64,000 bases of DNA, from the NCBI RefSeq assembly GCF_014236655.1, contig NZ_JACMYG010000026.1:19658-83657 (forward strand), written 5' to 3'. The position numbers and the translations under genes were made by a program. The notes beneath the pieces are model-generated. The model made no database searches, was not told the DNA's origin, and saw only the letters and a program-made list of their open reading frames with translations. Shown piece by piece: positions 18,206 through 26,300 of this stretch. This DNA comes from Pseudomonas kielensis (GTDB taxonomy: Bacteria > Pseudomonadota > Gammaproteobacteria > Pseudomonadales > Pseudomonadaceae). The number at the start of each line of letters is the position of its first letter. Positions within the stretch are counted from its first letter, which is position 1.

Positions 18206-18685
18206 ATGGTCAGCAAGAATACGATCTGTCTGTGGTTCAACGGCGATGCCCTGGACGCGGCGACCTTCTACGCCAAGACCTTCCCGGACAGCACGGTGGG
18301 CGCTGTGCATCGCGCGCCCGGCGACTACCCGGCTGGCAAGCAGGGCGATGTGTTGACGGTGGAGTTCAATGTGATGGGCATCCCTTGCCTGGGATTGAAC
18401 GGCGGGCCGGCGTTCAAGCACAACGAGGCGTTTTCGTTCCAGGTCGCGACCGACGATCAGGCCGAAACCGACCGCCTGTGGGACGCGATTGTCGGCAACG
18501 GTGGCGAGGCCAGCGCCTGCGGCTGGTGCAAGGACCGCTGGGGACTGTCGTGGCAGATCACCCCCAGGGTGCTCACGGCGGCGTTCACTCACCCCGATCG
18601 AGCGGTGGCCAAGCGTGCCTTCGCCGCGATGATGGAAATGGGCAAAATCGATGTCGCGGCCATTGAGGCTGCAATCAAGGGTTAA
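18206..18685 (+). CDS. VOC-fold PhnB-like protein (3-demethylubiquinone methyltransferase-like domain)
   Basis: A 159-residue soluble protein. LWFNGDALDAATFYAKTFPDS at the N-terminus, VMGIPCLGLNGGPAFKHNEAFSFQVAT, and CGWCKDRWGLSWQITPRVL are the conserved elements of the PhnB/3-dmu-9_3-mt group of vicinal-oxygen-chelate proteins. Despite the domain name, members are mostly small metal-dependent or antibiotic-resistance-like proteins of unknown reaction. CTGGAGAAACAAA precedes the ATG. It is a single gene followed by a strong hairpin. Confidence 0.88.
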   Translation: MVSKNTICLWFNGDALDAATFYAKTFPDSTVGAVHRAPGDYPAGKQGDVLTVEFNVMGIPCLGLNGGPAFKHNEAFSFQVATDDQAETDRLWDAIVGNGGEASACGWCKDRWGLSWQITPRVLTAAFTHPDRAVAKRAFAAMMEMGKIDVAAIEAAIKG

Positions 18686-18697
18686 CCCGCGTCAACC

Positions 18698-18729
18698 GGG
18701 GGCAGGGCAGGCCGACTGTCCTGGCCCCC
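18698..18729 (+). terminator. GC-rich hairpin after the VOC gene
   Basis: GGGGGCAGGGCAG pairs with CTGTCCTGGCCCCC around a short loop, 12 bp after the stop. It lacks a T-run, so it is a probable but not certain terminator. Confidence 0.45.
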
Positions 18730-18865
18730 AACGGTCTCATGGCGGCCACCTACAGGATTAATTTCTGTACGTGTCCAGTGTCCTGCATCCAGGACGCGCC
18801 ATGGGGTCCTGCTTCAAGACCGTTAGCTGCTACCATCGCGCCATTGTCACCCTGAGTAGAACACC

Positions 18866-19027
18866 ATGAACCGCCGTAAAAAGATCAAGCAGTTGCTAAA
18901 AGCTCACGCGAAAAAGGCCAGCGCCAAACTGGCGCCGGTCAACAAGGACAAGTACATCAGCAAGGCCGACCGTTTGAAGCTGGCAGCGCAAGCCAGCCAG
19001 GATTCCGGCAGCCCGGCCGAGAGCTGA
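18866..19027 (+). CDS. DUF2986-like small basic protein
   Basis: A 53-residue ORF beginning MNRRKKIKQLLKAHAKKAS and containing KLAPVNKDKYISKADR. This pattern matches my recollection of DUF2986 proteins of gammaproteobacteria, short lysine-rich proteins of unknown function that carry the motif KYISKADR. There is no classic Shine-Dalgarno sequence (GAGTAGAACACC before ATG). It is convergent with the lipoprotein at 19039. Nucleic-acid binding can only be guessed from charge. Confidence 0.7.
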   Translation: MNRRKKIKQLLKAHAKKASAKLAPVNKDKYISKADRLKLAAQASQDSGSPAES

Positions 19028-19038
19028 TCGCGCCCCGA

Positions 19039-19491
19039 TTACTTCACGGTGCCGCTCTGGGGAATGTCGCCACAGAACAGGTCCAGGTTGCCGTCCTCCG
19101 GTGCCGATCGCACGACGATCGAGTACTGGCCGGCCAGCAATTCCGGCAGGGCGATGGGGGCGGTTCTGGAAAAGGTCCAGCCGGTGACGGCGGCGCGTTC
19201 GGTGGTGACCTGGCTGTTCATCGCATAGGCCACCGGGCCCGGCTGCTGGCAACTGCCCTTATGGATGAAGGTGTAGATACGCAGGGGCAGGGAGGTGCCG
19301 GTGGGCACGCCGCTGATGAAAAAGTCGAACCCGGTCTTCTGGTCCCAATTGGCCAGGGTGGTGTTGGCGATTTGTCCGGCGTTGTGCCGGGTAGCCGCCA
19401 GGGGAATGCTGATCCCGTGCTCGGATGAAGTGCTGCAGCCAAACAGGCTCGCGCAGACCAGCAGGGCGACCAGTGGGTGTCTGGGATTCAT
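19039..19491 (-). CDS. Small lipoprotein, copy 2 of a paralogous pair
   Basis: A 150-residue protein with lipoprotein signal LLVCASLFGC. The start at 19491 is chosen because TGGAGGTTGGTT precedes it. The mature protein (FDFFISGVPTGT, RIYTFIHKGSCQQPGPVAYAMN, GQYSIVVRSAPEDGNLDLFCGDI) is clearly homologous along its length to the lipoprotein at 6949, and its leader shares GCTTCTTC followed by TGGAGGTTGG with that gene. This suggests a duplicated transcription unit, or two members of one family with a shared leader. Function is unknown. Confidence 0.8.
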   Translation of the reverse strand: MNPRHPLVALLVCASLFGCSTSSEHGISIPLAATRHNAGQIANTTLANWDQKTGFDFFISGVPTGTSLPLRIYTFIHKGSCQQPGPVAYAMNSQVTTERAAVTGWTFSRTAPIALPELLAGQYSIVVRSAPEDGNLDLFCGDIPQSGTVK

Positions 19492-19568
19492 AACCAACCT
19501 CCAGTGCTGAAGAAGCACTATGGGAGATTAGCGGGTATGGCCCAATAGTCGCCTGACGTTCGTCAGAC

Positions 19569-19594
19569 GGGGCCCGCAGCACGCTGCGGGCCCC
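19569..19594. terminator. Strong hairpin downstream of the amino-acid ABC operon
   Basis: GGGGCCCGCAG and CTGCGGGCCCC form an 11-bp perfect stem with a 4-base loop, 8 bp past the stop of the ABC ATPase gene. It probably ends the leftward operon; a T-rich tail is seen only on the plus strand (GTTTGTGT). Confidence 0.6.
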
Positions 19595-19601
19595 GTTTGT
19601 G

Positions 19602-20390
19602 TCAATGGACGATCTGCGCCAGGAAGGCTTTGGCCCGTGGGCTTTTCGGCGCGTTGAAGAAGTCCTCGGGTGGCGCGTCCTCGATGATCTGGCCGCCGTC
19701 GAGAAACAGCACGCGCTCGGCCACTTGCCGGGCAAAGCCCATCTCGTGGGTCACGCAGAGCATGGTCATGCCGCTGCCAGCCAGTTTCACCATCACATCC
19801 AGCACTTCGCTGACCATCTCCGGGTCGAGCGCCGAGGTGGGCTCGTCGAACAGCATGATTTTCGGTTCCATGCACAACGCCCGGGCGATGGCCACGCGCT
19901 GTTGCTGGCCGCCGGAGAGCTGGCTGGGGTACTTGCTGGCCTGGCTGGCGATACCCACTTTCTGCAGGAAATGCTCGGCCAGTTCCTCGGCCTTTTTGCG
20001 GCTCAGGCCGCGCACCGAGATCGGCGCCAGGGTGCAGTTGTCGAGCACGCTCATGTGCGGGAACAGATTGAAATGCTGGAACACCATGCCCACTTCGCTG
20101 CGCACCTTGGCCGCCTCGCGGGTGTTCTGGGACAGGTCGGTGTTGTTGACCAGGATGCGGCCTTTCTCGGCGATTTCCAGGCGGTTGATGCAGCGGATCA
20201 GGGTCGACTTGCCGGAGCCGGAGGGCCCGCACAAGACGATGCGTTCGCCTTCGCGTACCTGCAGGTTGATGTCGTGCAAGACATGGAAGGCGCCATAGAA
20301 CTTGTTCAGGGCGGCGATATCCACCACCACTTTACGGGTGTCGGGTTGCACGGCGAGCGGCGTATCGATACGGGCAGAGAGGGCAGGCAT
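19602..20390 (-). CDS. Polar amino-acid ABC transporter, ATP-binding subunit
   Basis: A 262-residue ATPase with Walker A (CGPSGSGKST), Q-loop (VFQHFNLFPH), signature LSGGQQQR, Walker B (IMLFDEPTSALDPE) and the H-loop (CVTHEMGFARQ). The sequence is of the GlnQ/HisP polar amino-acid subtype. The ATG at 20390 follows GGAG with an 8-base spacer, and the reading frame upstream of it overlaps the oxidoreductase gene and is ignored. It is the last gene of a five-gene leftward operon with a D-amino-acid dehydrogenase, two permeases and a binding protein. Confidence 0.95.
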   Translation of the reverse strand: MPALSARIDTPLAVQPDTRKVVVDIAALNKFYGAFHVLHDINLQVREGERIVLCGPSGSGKSTLIRCINRLEIAEKGRILVNNTDLSQNTREAAKVRSEVGMVFQHFNLFPHMSVLDNCTLAPISVRGLSRKKAEELAEHFLQKVGIASQASKYPSQLSGGQQQRVAIARALCMEPKIMLFDEPTSALDPEMVSEVLDVMVKLAGSGMTMLCVTHEMGFARQVAERVLFLDGGQIIEDAPPEDFFNAPKSPRAKAFLAQIVH

Positions 20391-20407
20391 GGTCGGGTCT
20401 CCGGCAA

Positions 20408-21649
20408 TCAATGGAAGCGCTCGGCGCTGTAAGGGGCAGGGTCGGTGAACGGGGTGGCGCCGGTCATCATTTCGGCCAGCAAGCGGCCGCAGACCGGGCC
20501 GAGCGTCAGGCCATGGTGGGCGTGGCCAAAGTTGAACCACAGGCCCGGGTGCCGCGCTGCCGGGCCGATCACCGGGCACATGTCCGGCAGGCACGGGCGG
20601 CGACCCAGCCAGGGTTCGGCGTCCAGGCGTTCGCCCAGCGGGTAGAACGTGCGCGCCAGCGCTTCGCAGCGGCGCAACTGGATTTCGTTGATCGGGTCGT
20701 CGCTGTCGGCGAACTCGATCCCGGTGGTCAGGCGCACCCCGCCCACCATCGGCGCCAGCACGTAACCGCCGATAGGGTCGAGCAAGGGTTGTTGCAGGCA
20801 ACTGCCCGGCAGGGCGGCATAGTGCATGTGATAGCCGCGCTTGATCGCCAGCGGAATCTTGTAGCCCAGGGGTTCGAAGACGCCCCGTGCTTGCGGGCCG
20901 AGTGCGACCACGGCTTCGTCGCCGATCACCAGGCCCTGCTCGGTCTGCACCTGCCATTTACCCTCGCTCTGGCGCAGGGAGAGGGCGTCGCCCAGGGCAA
21001 ACACGCCACCGCGCTCGACGAACAGCTCGGCATAGCCACGGGTCAGGCCACCGGGATCGCTGACGGTCTTGGGGTCGAGCCAGTGGATGCCACCGATCAC
21101 ACTGCTGTGCAGGCCGGGTTGCCGCGCCCGCAGTTCGTCGCGGTCGAGCACCTGGTAATTGAGGCCGTAGCGCTGCAGTGCTTCGGCGTCCTTCTGTGCC
21201 TTGAAGAAAGCCGGGATCGAGCTGTAGGCCTCGACCCAACCGCCGGCCTTGATCAGATGGTCCATGCCGGCTGGCGTCGAGAGCAGGTCATGTTCACTGA
21301 CGCAACGCTCCACCAGCGGCAGCATGGCCTTGGTCGCGGTGGCCAGGCCCTTGGCCCCGGAATGCCGCCAGTATTGCAGCAACCAGGGACCGGCCTTGGG
21401 CAGGTGCTTGAGGCTGTAGCGCACGTCCGACTGCTGGTTGCGGGCGTAGCGCAACAGGCTCGTCAGCTCGCGGGGGAAGGAATAGGGGATCACGCTGGCA
21501 CGCTCGATCAGCCCGGCGTTGCCGTGGCTGGTGCCTTTGCCCGGCTGCTGGCGGTCGATGAGCACCACCTGGCGGCCACGGGCCTGTAGCTGGAGTGCGG
21601 TACTGACGCCGACAATCCCGGCGCCCAGAACAATGGTTTGGCAATGCAT
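20408..21649 (-). CDS. FAD-dependent D-amino-acid dehydrogenase (DadA-like)
   Basis: A 413-residue flavoprotein. It has the FAD-binding GAGIVGVSTALQLQARG near the N-terminus, followed by GTSHGNAGLIERAS, and the C-terminal DAO signature WLGRRPCLPDMCPVIGPA with NFGHAHHGLTLGPVCGRLL. It would oxidise a D-amino acid (or secondary amine) to an imino acid, delivering electrons to the respiratory chain. It sits between the ABC ATPase and a permease, so the transported solute is likely its substrate. The divergent dpkA gene reduces cyclic imines, consistent with D-lysine, D-proline or pipecolate chemistry. Confidence 0.9.
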   Translation of the reverse strand: MHCQTIVLGAGIVGVSTALQLQARGRQVVLIDRQQPGKGTSHGNAGLIERASVIPYSFPRELTSLLRYARNQQSDVRYSLKHLPKAGPWLLQYWRHSGAKGLATATKAMLPLVERCVSEHDLLSTPAGMDHLIKAGGWVEAYSSIPAFFKAQKDAEALQRYGLNYQVLDRDELRARQPGLHSSVIGGIHWLDPKTVSDPGGLTRGYAELFVERGGVFALGDALSLRQSEGKWQVQTEQGLVIGDEAVVALGPQARGVFEPLGYKIPLAIKRGYHMHYAALPGSCLQQPLLDPIGGYVLAPMVGGVRLTTGIEFADSDDPINEIQLRRCEALARTFYPLGERLDAEPWLGRRPCLPDMCPVIGPAARHPGLWFNFGHAHHGLTLGPVCGRLLAEMMTGATPFTDPAPYSAERFH

Positions 21650-21700
21650 GGGTAGATCCTTGATGCTGGGGCGGCCACGGCAGCCCGAGAAAAAACCGGT

Positions 21701-22411
21701 TTACTGCAAATGGCGGCCGAGGCGGCCTTCCAGGGCTTTGAGGCTGCGTCGCACCACTTCCACAATCAGCAGGTACAGCACCGCGGCCCAGAGGTAGATC
21801 TGGAAGTCGAAACTGCGCGAGAAGGCCAGTTTGGTCACCCCCATCAAGTCGTAGATGGTCACCAGCGAAGCGATGGCGCTGGCCTTGATCATCAGGATCA
21901 GTTCGTTGCCCAGGGGACCGATCGCCACCAGCAGCGATTGCGGCAGGATGACTTTGCGAAAGGTGGTCCAGCGCGACAGGCTCAGGGCGTTGCAGGCTTC
22001 GCGTTGGCCCTGGGCCACGGCCAGGATGCTGCCCCGCAGGATCTCTGCCTGATAGGCCGCGGTGTTCAGGGTGAACGCCAGCAGGGTGCAGAACCAGGCG
22101 TCCCGGAAGAACCACCACAGGCCGACGTCCTGCCAGAAACCTTTGAACGAACCCAGGCCGTAATACAGCATGAACAGCTGGGCCAGCAGTGGCGAGCCAC
22201 GGAAGAAGTACACATAGACGCCGGCAAAACGGCTGAGAAACCGGTTGCCCGACAACCGCGCCAGGGCAATCAGCAGGCCGAGCAGGGCGCCCAGGGTGAA
22301 GGAAATGGCCACCAGTTTGGCGGTCACCAACAGCCCGTCGATGAAGCGTGGACCGTAACGTTCCAGCAGATCAGGGCTGAGGAACAGGCTCTGCAATTCA
22401 GCCAGGCTCAT
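21701..22411 (-). CDS. Polar amino-acid ABC transporter permease (HisM/GlnP type), first of two
   Basis: A 236-residue integral membrane protein with several hydrophobic segments and the EAA loop (AQGQREACNALSLSRW) contacting the ATPase. FRGSPLLAQLFMLYYGL is characteristic of the polar amino-acid family. It overlaps the preceding permease gene by 4 bp (ATGA), showing translational coupling. The two permeases form a heterodimeric channel with the ATPase at 19602. Confidence 0.94.
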   Translation of the reverse strand: MSLAELQSLFLSPDLLERYGPRFIDGLLVTAKLVAISFTLGALLGLLIALARLSGNRFLSRFAGVYVYFFRGSPLLAQLFMLYYGLGSFKGFWQDVGLWWFFRDAWFCTLLAFTLNTAAYQAEILRGSILAVAQGQREACNALSLSRWTTFRKVILPQSLLVAIGPLGNELILMIKASAIASLVTIYDLMGVTKLAFSRSFDFQIYLWAAVLYLLIVEVVRRSLKALEGRLGRHLQ

Positions 22412-23127
22412 GGGCGCACGCTCCGTTGATGGCGGCTGAAATGCTGCTCCAGATACTGGAACAGACGGCCGGAAATCGCCGAGAAGAACAGGTAGCCGAA
22501 GCAGGCCACGGTGTAGAACAACATCGGTTCCTTGGTCACGCTGACCGCCAGGTTGGTCTGGCGCATCAGGTCGACCAGGGAGATGGTCGACACCAGCGAG
22601 GTGTCCTTGAGCAACGACAGCCAGTTGTTCGACAGACCCGGCAGGGCGATGCGCACCAGTTGCGGCAGCACCACCTTGGTAAAGGTGGTACGCCGGGACA
22701 GGCCGAGGGCGGCAGCGGCTTCGAACTGGCCCTTGGGCACGGTCTTGAAGGCGCCCAGCCAGATCTGGCTGGAGAACGCGGCAAACACCAGGCTGAAGGC
22801 GATCATGGCGGCGACGAAGGGGTTGATCGCCACTTCAGTCTCGTAGCCCATCGCCGACAACAGTTTCTGCGCGCCGATCTGGCAGCCGTAGTAGATGATC
22901 AGCAGGGTCAGCAGTTCGGGCAGGCCACGGAACACGGTGGCAAACACCGTGCTCATGGCGCGCGGCCAACGCCGCCGGGAGCGGGCGGCCAAGGCCAGGC
23001 CCAGCCCCAGTGGCAAGCCGATCGGCAGGCAGCTCAGGGCCAGGACGATGGTCACCAGGGCGCCGGCCAGCAAGGCTGAGCCCCAGCCGCCGCTGGCGAA
23101 GGAAAGCAGTGACAGATGTTCGAACAT
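22408..23127 (-). CDS. Polar amino-acid ABC transporter permease (HisQ type), second of two
   Basis: A 239-residue membrane protein with FRGLPELLTLLIIYYG and the EAA loop (KGQFEAAAALGLSRRTTFTK). It pairs with the permease at 21701, with which it overlaps by 4 bp. It follows the binding-protein gene in the operon with a 111-bp gap. Confidence 0.94.
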   Translation of the reverse strand: MFEHLSLLSFASGGWGSALLAGALVTIVLALSCLPIGLPLGLGLALAARSRRRWPRAMSTVFATVFRGLPELLTLLIIYYGCQIGAQKLLSAMGYETEVAINPFVAAMIAFSLVFAAFSSQIWLGAFKTVPKGQFEAAAALGLSRRTTFTKVVLPQLVRIALPGLSNNWLSLLKDTSLVSTISLVDLMRQTNLAVSVTKEPMLFYTVACFGYLFFSAISGRLFQYLEQHFSRHQRSVRP

Positions 23128-23238
23128 GCTCGAACCCTCTCGGTAAATTAAGCCCGCACGCGCTCACCACCGCCGGTGGGTGCGCGGTGCAGCAGGTCGG
23201 CAAGGAACGCCCCTCAGGCTGGCCTGAGGGGCAGGGGA

Positions 23239-23994
23239 TCAGTAGATGTCGAACGCGAAGTAGCGGCTGGAGATCTTCTTGTAGGTACCGTCGGCGACGA
23301 TCTCATCCAGCGCTTTGTTGAAACGCTCGCGCAACGCATCGTCACCCTTGCGCACCGCGATGGATGCATCGGCCGTGGTGCCGTTGACATCGCCGATGAT
23401 CTTGCAGCAGTCCTTGCCGGCGCTGTCGATCCAGGCCAGCAGCGGGAACTTGTCGGCAATCACCCCGTCGACGCGGCCGGCGGCCAGGTCACTGTTGGCT
23501 TCATCCAGGGTCGGGTAGAACTTGACGTCGGCGCCGGCCGGGCCGTAGTGGTCTTCGGCGTAGATGGCCTGGGTCGAGGAGGCCTGGGCGCCCACGGTGC
23601 GACCTTTGAAATCGGTCTGGGCATCGGTGATGTCCGAGTCCTTGGGCACGGCCACGGACAGCGGTGTGCGGTAGTAGTGGTTAGTGAAATCGATCTTCTG
23701 CTTGCGCTCGTCGGTGGCGATCATCGAGGCGACCACGGCGTCGTATTTCTTGGCCATCAGCGCCGGGATAATCCCTTCCCAATCCTGGGCGACGATGCTG
23801 CATTGCACTTTCATGCGTTCACACAGCGCGTTGGCGATGTCGACATCGAAACCGTGCAGCTTGTTGTCCGAGTCGACATAGTTGAACGGCGGGTAAGCGC
23901 CTTCGGTGGCGATCTTCAGGGTTTCAGCCTGCGCCCCGGAGGCCCCGGCCAGGACCATTGCACATGCACTGGCAAAGCGAATGACGTGTTTCAT
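23239..23994 (-). CDS. Amino-acid ABC transporter substrate-binding protein
   Basis: A 251-residue periplasmic protein: signal peptide (FASACAMVLAGASGAQA) then KIATEGAYPPFNYVDSDNKLHGFDVDIANALCERM, the standard family-3 solute-binding start for lysine/arginine/ornithine-type ligands. CC (DCCKIIG) may form a disulfide. GAGG lies 6 bases before the ATG. First gene of the leftward operon, directly downstream of the regulator gene (14 bp), so it is probably under the same control. Confidence 0.95.
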   Translation of the reverse strand: MKHVIRFASACAMVLAGASGAQAETLKIATEGAYPPFNYVDSDNKLHGFDVDIANALCERMKVQCSIVAQDWEGIIPALMAKKYDAVVASMIATDERKQKIDFTNHYYRTPLSVAVPKDSDITDAQTDFKGRTVGAQASSTQAIYAEDHYGPAGADVKFYPTLDEANSDLAAGRVDGVIADKFPLLAWIDSAGKDCCKIIGDVNGTTADASIAVRKGDDALRERFNKALDEIVADGTYKKISSRYFAFDIY

Positions 23995-24007
23995 CTAGCA
24001 CCTCGAT

Positions 24008-24883
24008 TTATTGTTTTGAGCTTGGTGATGATGTGTATCCAACGAACTCGTTGTGCAGGAGCGCAACGGCGGCAAGACGTTTTTCCACTTCCGGGCCCAA
24101 CTGTTTGCACACGTCGTTGACCAACAGGTGCACCAGCGACAGCATCGCGGCGGTCGATTCCCAGAAGAGGTTGAACTCGGTGGGCACGCGGAACACTTCG
24201 TCGGCGTTCTGCTCGGCCCAGTCGCAAAAGGTGTCGGTGACCAGCGTCACCGGGATGCCGGCCTCGCGGGCCTTGCGGCACAGCGTCAGGGCGTGGCGCG
24301 AATAGCGGCGGGCTTCGAACACCACCAGGGCGCTGTCGGCGGGCACGCTGAGCAGCACGTCGGCGTAATGCCCGGCGGCGCCGTCGACCCAGTGCACGTC
24401 ATCGCGCAGGTACTGCAGTAGATGCACCATGGAGGCGGCGATGCCCCGTTCGGTCTGGAACCCGGCGACGAACACCTTGCGCCGGCTGGCCAGGCGCTGG
24501 CTGACGGCGTGCCAGGTGGGGGTCAGGCTGTATTCGTAGACTTTGACCAGGGCCGCCACTTCCAGCTCGAAGCTGCGGGGCAGGCCCTGCGGACCCTGGC
24601 TGGCCTGCTGGCGGAATTCCTGCAGACGGTCGCCCACCAGCCACGGGCCATCGCCCAGGTCGGCCTTGAGGTCGTTTTTCAGGTCTTTGAAGTGGCTGTA
24701 GCCGATGGAGCGGCAGAAGCGCCCGACACTGGACTCACTGACGTTCAACTTCGCGGCGATGTCCGCTGCGGTCTGGAACGGCAGTTCATAAAGATTGGCC
24801 AGCATGTAGTTGGCAATCGCCCGGCCGGAGGCGGCGGCGGTTGACAGACTGCTTTCAAGGCGTTGTTTGATGGGCTGGCTCAA
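24008..24883 (-). CDS. RpiR/MurR family transcriptional regulator
   Basis: A 291-residue regulator. The N-terminal helix-turn-helix (FQTAADIAAKLNVSESSVGRFCRSIGY) is the HTH_6 domain, and residues about 130-260 form a SIS-like effector domain (GFQTERGIAAS, ALVVFEARRYSRHALTLCRKAREAGIPVTLVTD). The likely start is TTG at 24883, preceded by AGGAAG with a 5-base spacer; ATG codons downstream would cut the HTH. It lies between the transporter operon (14 bp) and the divergent dpkA, and probably regulates both. SIS effectors are usually sugar phosphates, but members controlling amino-acid genes are known. Confidence 0.9.
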   Translation of the reverse strand: MSQPIKQRLESSLSTAAASGRAIANYMLANLYELPFQTAADIAAKLNVSESSVGRFCRSIGYSHFKDLKNDLKADLGDGPWLVGDRLQEFRQQASQGPQGLPRSFELEVAALVKVYEYSLTPTWHAVSQRLASRRKVFVAGFQTERGIAASMVHLLQYLRDDVHWVDGAAGHYADVLLSVPADSALVVFEARRYSRHALTLCRKAREAGIPVTLVTDTFCDWAEQNADEVFRVPTEFNLFWESTAAMLSLVHLLVNDVCKQLGPEVEKRLAAVALLHNEFVGYTSSPSSKQ

Positions 24884-24932
24884 GGCTGCTTCCTGTTGTT
24901 ATTCAGCGCTTGGCGAGGAAAATGGATGTTTT

Positions 24933-24967
24933 CTGTCATAAAGTCAATATTTGACAGATAACTGTCA
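24933..24967. promoter_or_regulatory. Candidate RpiR operator between the regulator and dpkA
   Basis: CTGTCA at 24933 and TGACAG at 24952 are inverted 13 bp apart, and a third CTGTCA follows at 24962. The site sits in the 131-bp divergent spacer in front of both transcription units. It is a visible palindrome; that it binds the RpiR protein is inference. Confidence 0.5.
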
Positions 24968-25014
24968 CGGCCGGATAGTTCGCCCATAACAACAATTCGC
25001 CCGGAGCCTTTCGA

Positions 25015-26052
25015 ATGTCCCACGCCAATGCCGCCTTGCCCGAAGTGGAAACCCTTGCACTCGCCGACCTGACGGAGTTGCTGCAGCGCATCTTTGAACA
25101 GCACGGCACCTCGTCCGAGGTTGCCCAGGTGCTGGCGCACAACTGTGCCAGCGCCCAGCGCGACGGCGCCCACAGCCACGGGGTGTTCCGCATTCCCGGT
25201 TACCTGTCGTCGCTGGCCAGCGGCTGGGTGGATGGCCGGGCCGTGCCGGTGGTGGAGGATGTGGCCTCGGGGTTTGTCCGGGTCGACGCCGCCAATGGTT
25301 TTGCCCAGCCGGCCTTGGCCGCGGCCCGCGGCTTGCTGGTCGAGAAGGCCCGCAGTGCCGGCATCGCGGTGCTGGCGATCCGTAACTCGCACCATTTCGC
25401 CGCGCTCTGGCCGGACGTCGAACCCTTCGCCGAAGAGGGGCTGGTGGCCTTGAGCGTGGTCAACAGCATGACCTGCGTGGTGCCCCACGGCGCGCAACGG
25501 CCGCTGTTCGGTACCAACCCGATTGCTTTTGCCGCACCCCGTGCCGGTGGTGAGCCGATCGTCTTTGACCTGGCAACCAGCGCCATCGCCCACGGCGATG
25601 TGCAGATCGCCGCGCGCCAGGGCCAGATGCTGCCTGAGGGCATGGGCGTCGACAGCCTGGGCCAGCCGACCCGGGACCCCAAGGCGATCCTCAACGGTGG
25701 CGCGCTGTTGCCGTTTGGCGGACACAAGGGCTCGGCCCTGTCGATGATGGTGGAACTGTTGTCGGCGGCCCTGACCGGCGGCAACTTCTCGTTCGAGTTC
25801 GACTGGTCGAACCACCCCGGGGCACAAACCCCCTGGACCGGTCAGTTGTTGATCGTGATCGACCCGAGCAAAACCGCCGGCAACCACTTCGCCAGCCGCA
25901 GCGAAGCACTGGTGCAGCAGATGCGCGGCGTCGGCCTGCAGCGCATGCCAGGCGACCGACGGTATCAGGAGCGGGCCAAATCCCTGGCCGAAGGCATCAC
26001 CCTGCCTGCAGCCGAGTTGGCACGGTTGCGTGAACTGGCGAGCGCGCGCTAG
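25015..26052 (+). CDS. dpkA: Delta1-piperideine-2-carboxylate / pyrroline-2-carboxylate reductase
   Basis: A 345-residue Ldh/malate-dehydrogenase-2 family NADPH oxidoreductase. Segments AQRDGAHSHGVFRIPGYLSSL, AVLAIRNSHHFAALWPDVEPFAEEGL and HGAQRPLFGTNPIAFAAPRAGG are very close to the DpkA enzymes characterised in P. putida and P. syringae. The reaction reduces the cyclic imines formed from D-lysine or D-proline to L-pipecolate or L-proline. CCCGGAG lies before the ATG. It is divergent from the RpiR/ABC/D-amino-acid dehydrogenase operon, which would provide the uptake and first oxidation step. Strong assignment by sequence and context. Confidence 0.93.
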   Translation: MSHANAALPEVETLALADLTELLQRIFEQHGTSSEVAQVLAHNCASAQRDGAHSHGVFRIPGYLSSLASGWVDGRAVPVVEDVASGFVRVDAANGFAQPALAAARGLLVEKARSAGIAVLAIRNSHHFAALWPDVEPFAEEGLVALSVVNSMTCVVPHGAQRPLFGTNPIAFAAPRAGGEPIVFDLATSAIAHGDVQIAARQGQMLPEGMGVDSLGQPTRDPKAILNGGALLPFGGHKGSALSMMVELLSAALTGGNFSFEFDWSNHPGAQTPWTGQLLIVIDPSKTAGNHFASRSEALVQQMRGVGLQRMPGDRRYQERAKSLAEGITLPAAELARLRELASAR

Positions 26053-26069
26053 GCAAAGCGCTCTACGAC

Positions 26070-26096
26070 CTGTAGGCGCGAGCTTGCTCGCGATGG
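26070..26096. repeat. Pseudomonas REP palindrome
   Basis: CTGTAGGCGCGAGCTTGCTC GCGATGG is the classic Pseudomonas repeat with a GCGAGC/GCTCGC stem. It lies just after dpkA in the 248-bp gap before nspC; a CCCACC-GGTTT-GGTGGG hairpin follows at 26132-26148. The remaining gap shows no gene. Confidence 0.75.
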
Positions 26097-26131
26097 GGCC
26101 AGTCCATTCAACACCTATGGCGCCTGGCCCC

Positions 26132-26148
26132 CCCACCGGTTTGGTGGG
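26132..26148. terminator. Weak hairpin downstream of dpkA
   Basis: CCCACC and GGTGGG pair around GGTTT. It may help end the dpkA transcript. No poly-T follows. Confidence 0.35.
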
Positions 26149-26300
26149 TTAAACCCGCCACCCCGCCGACCTGCGCTCCGTTGTAACCGACCCCTCTCCA
26201 CGCCCCGGCCAGGGTGCAAACGCTTTCTGCTCTTTCGATCTGCAGTCAGTGAAGGCACAATGCGCATCCTTTTTTGGCTAGCCTTGCCGGAGGCCTCGAA

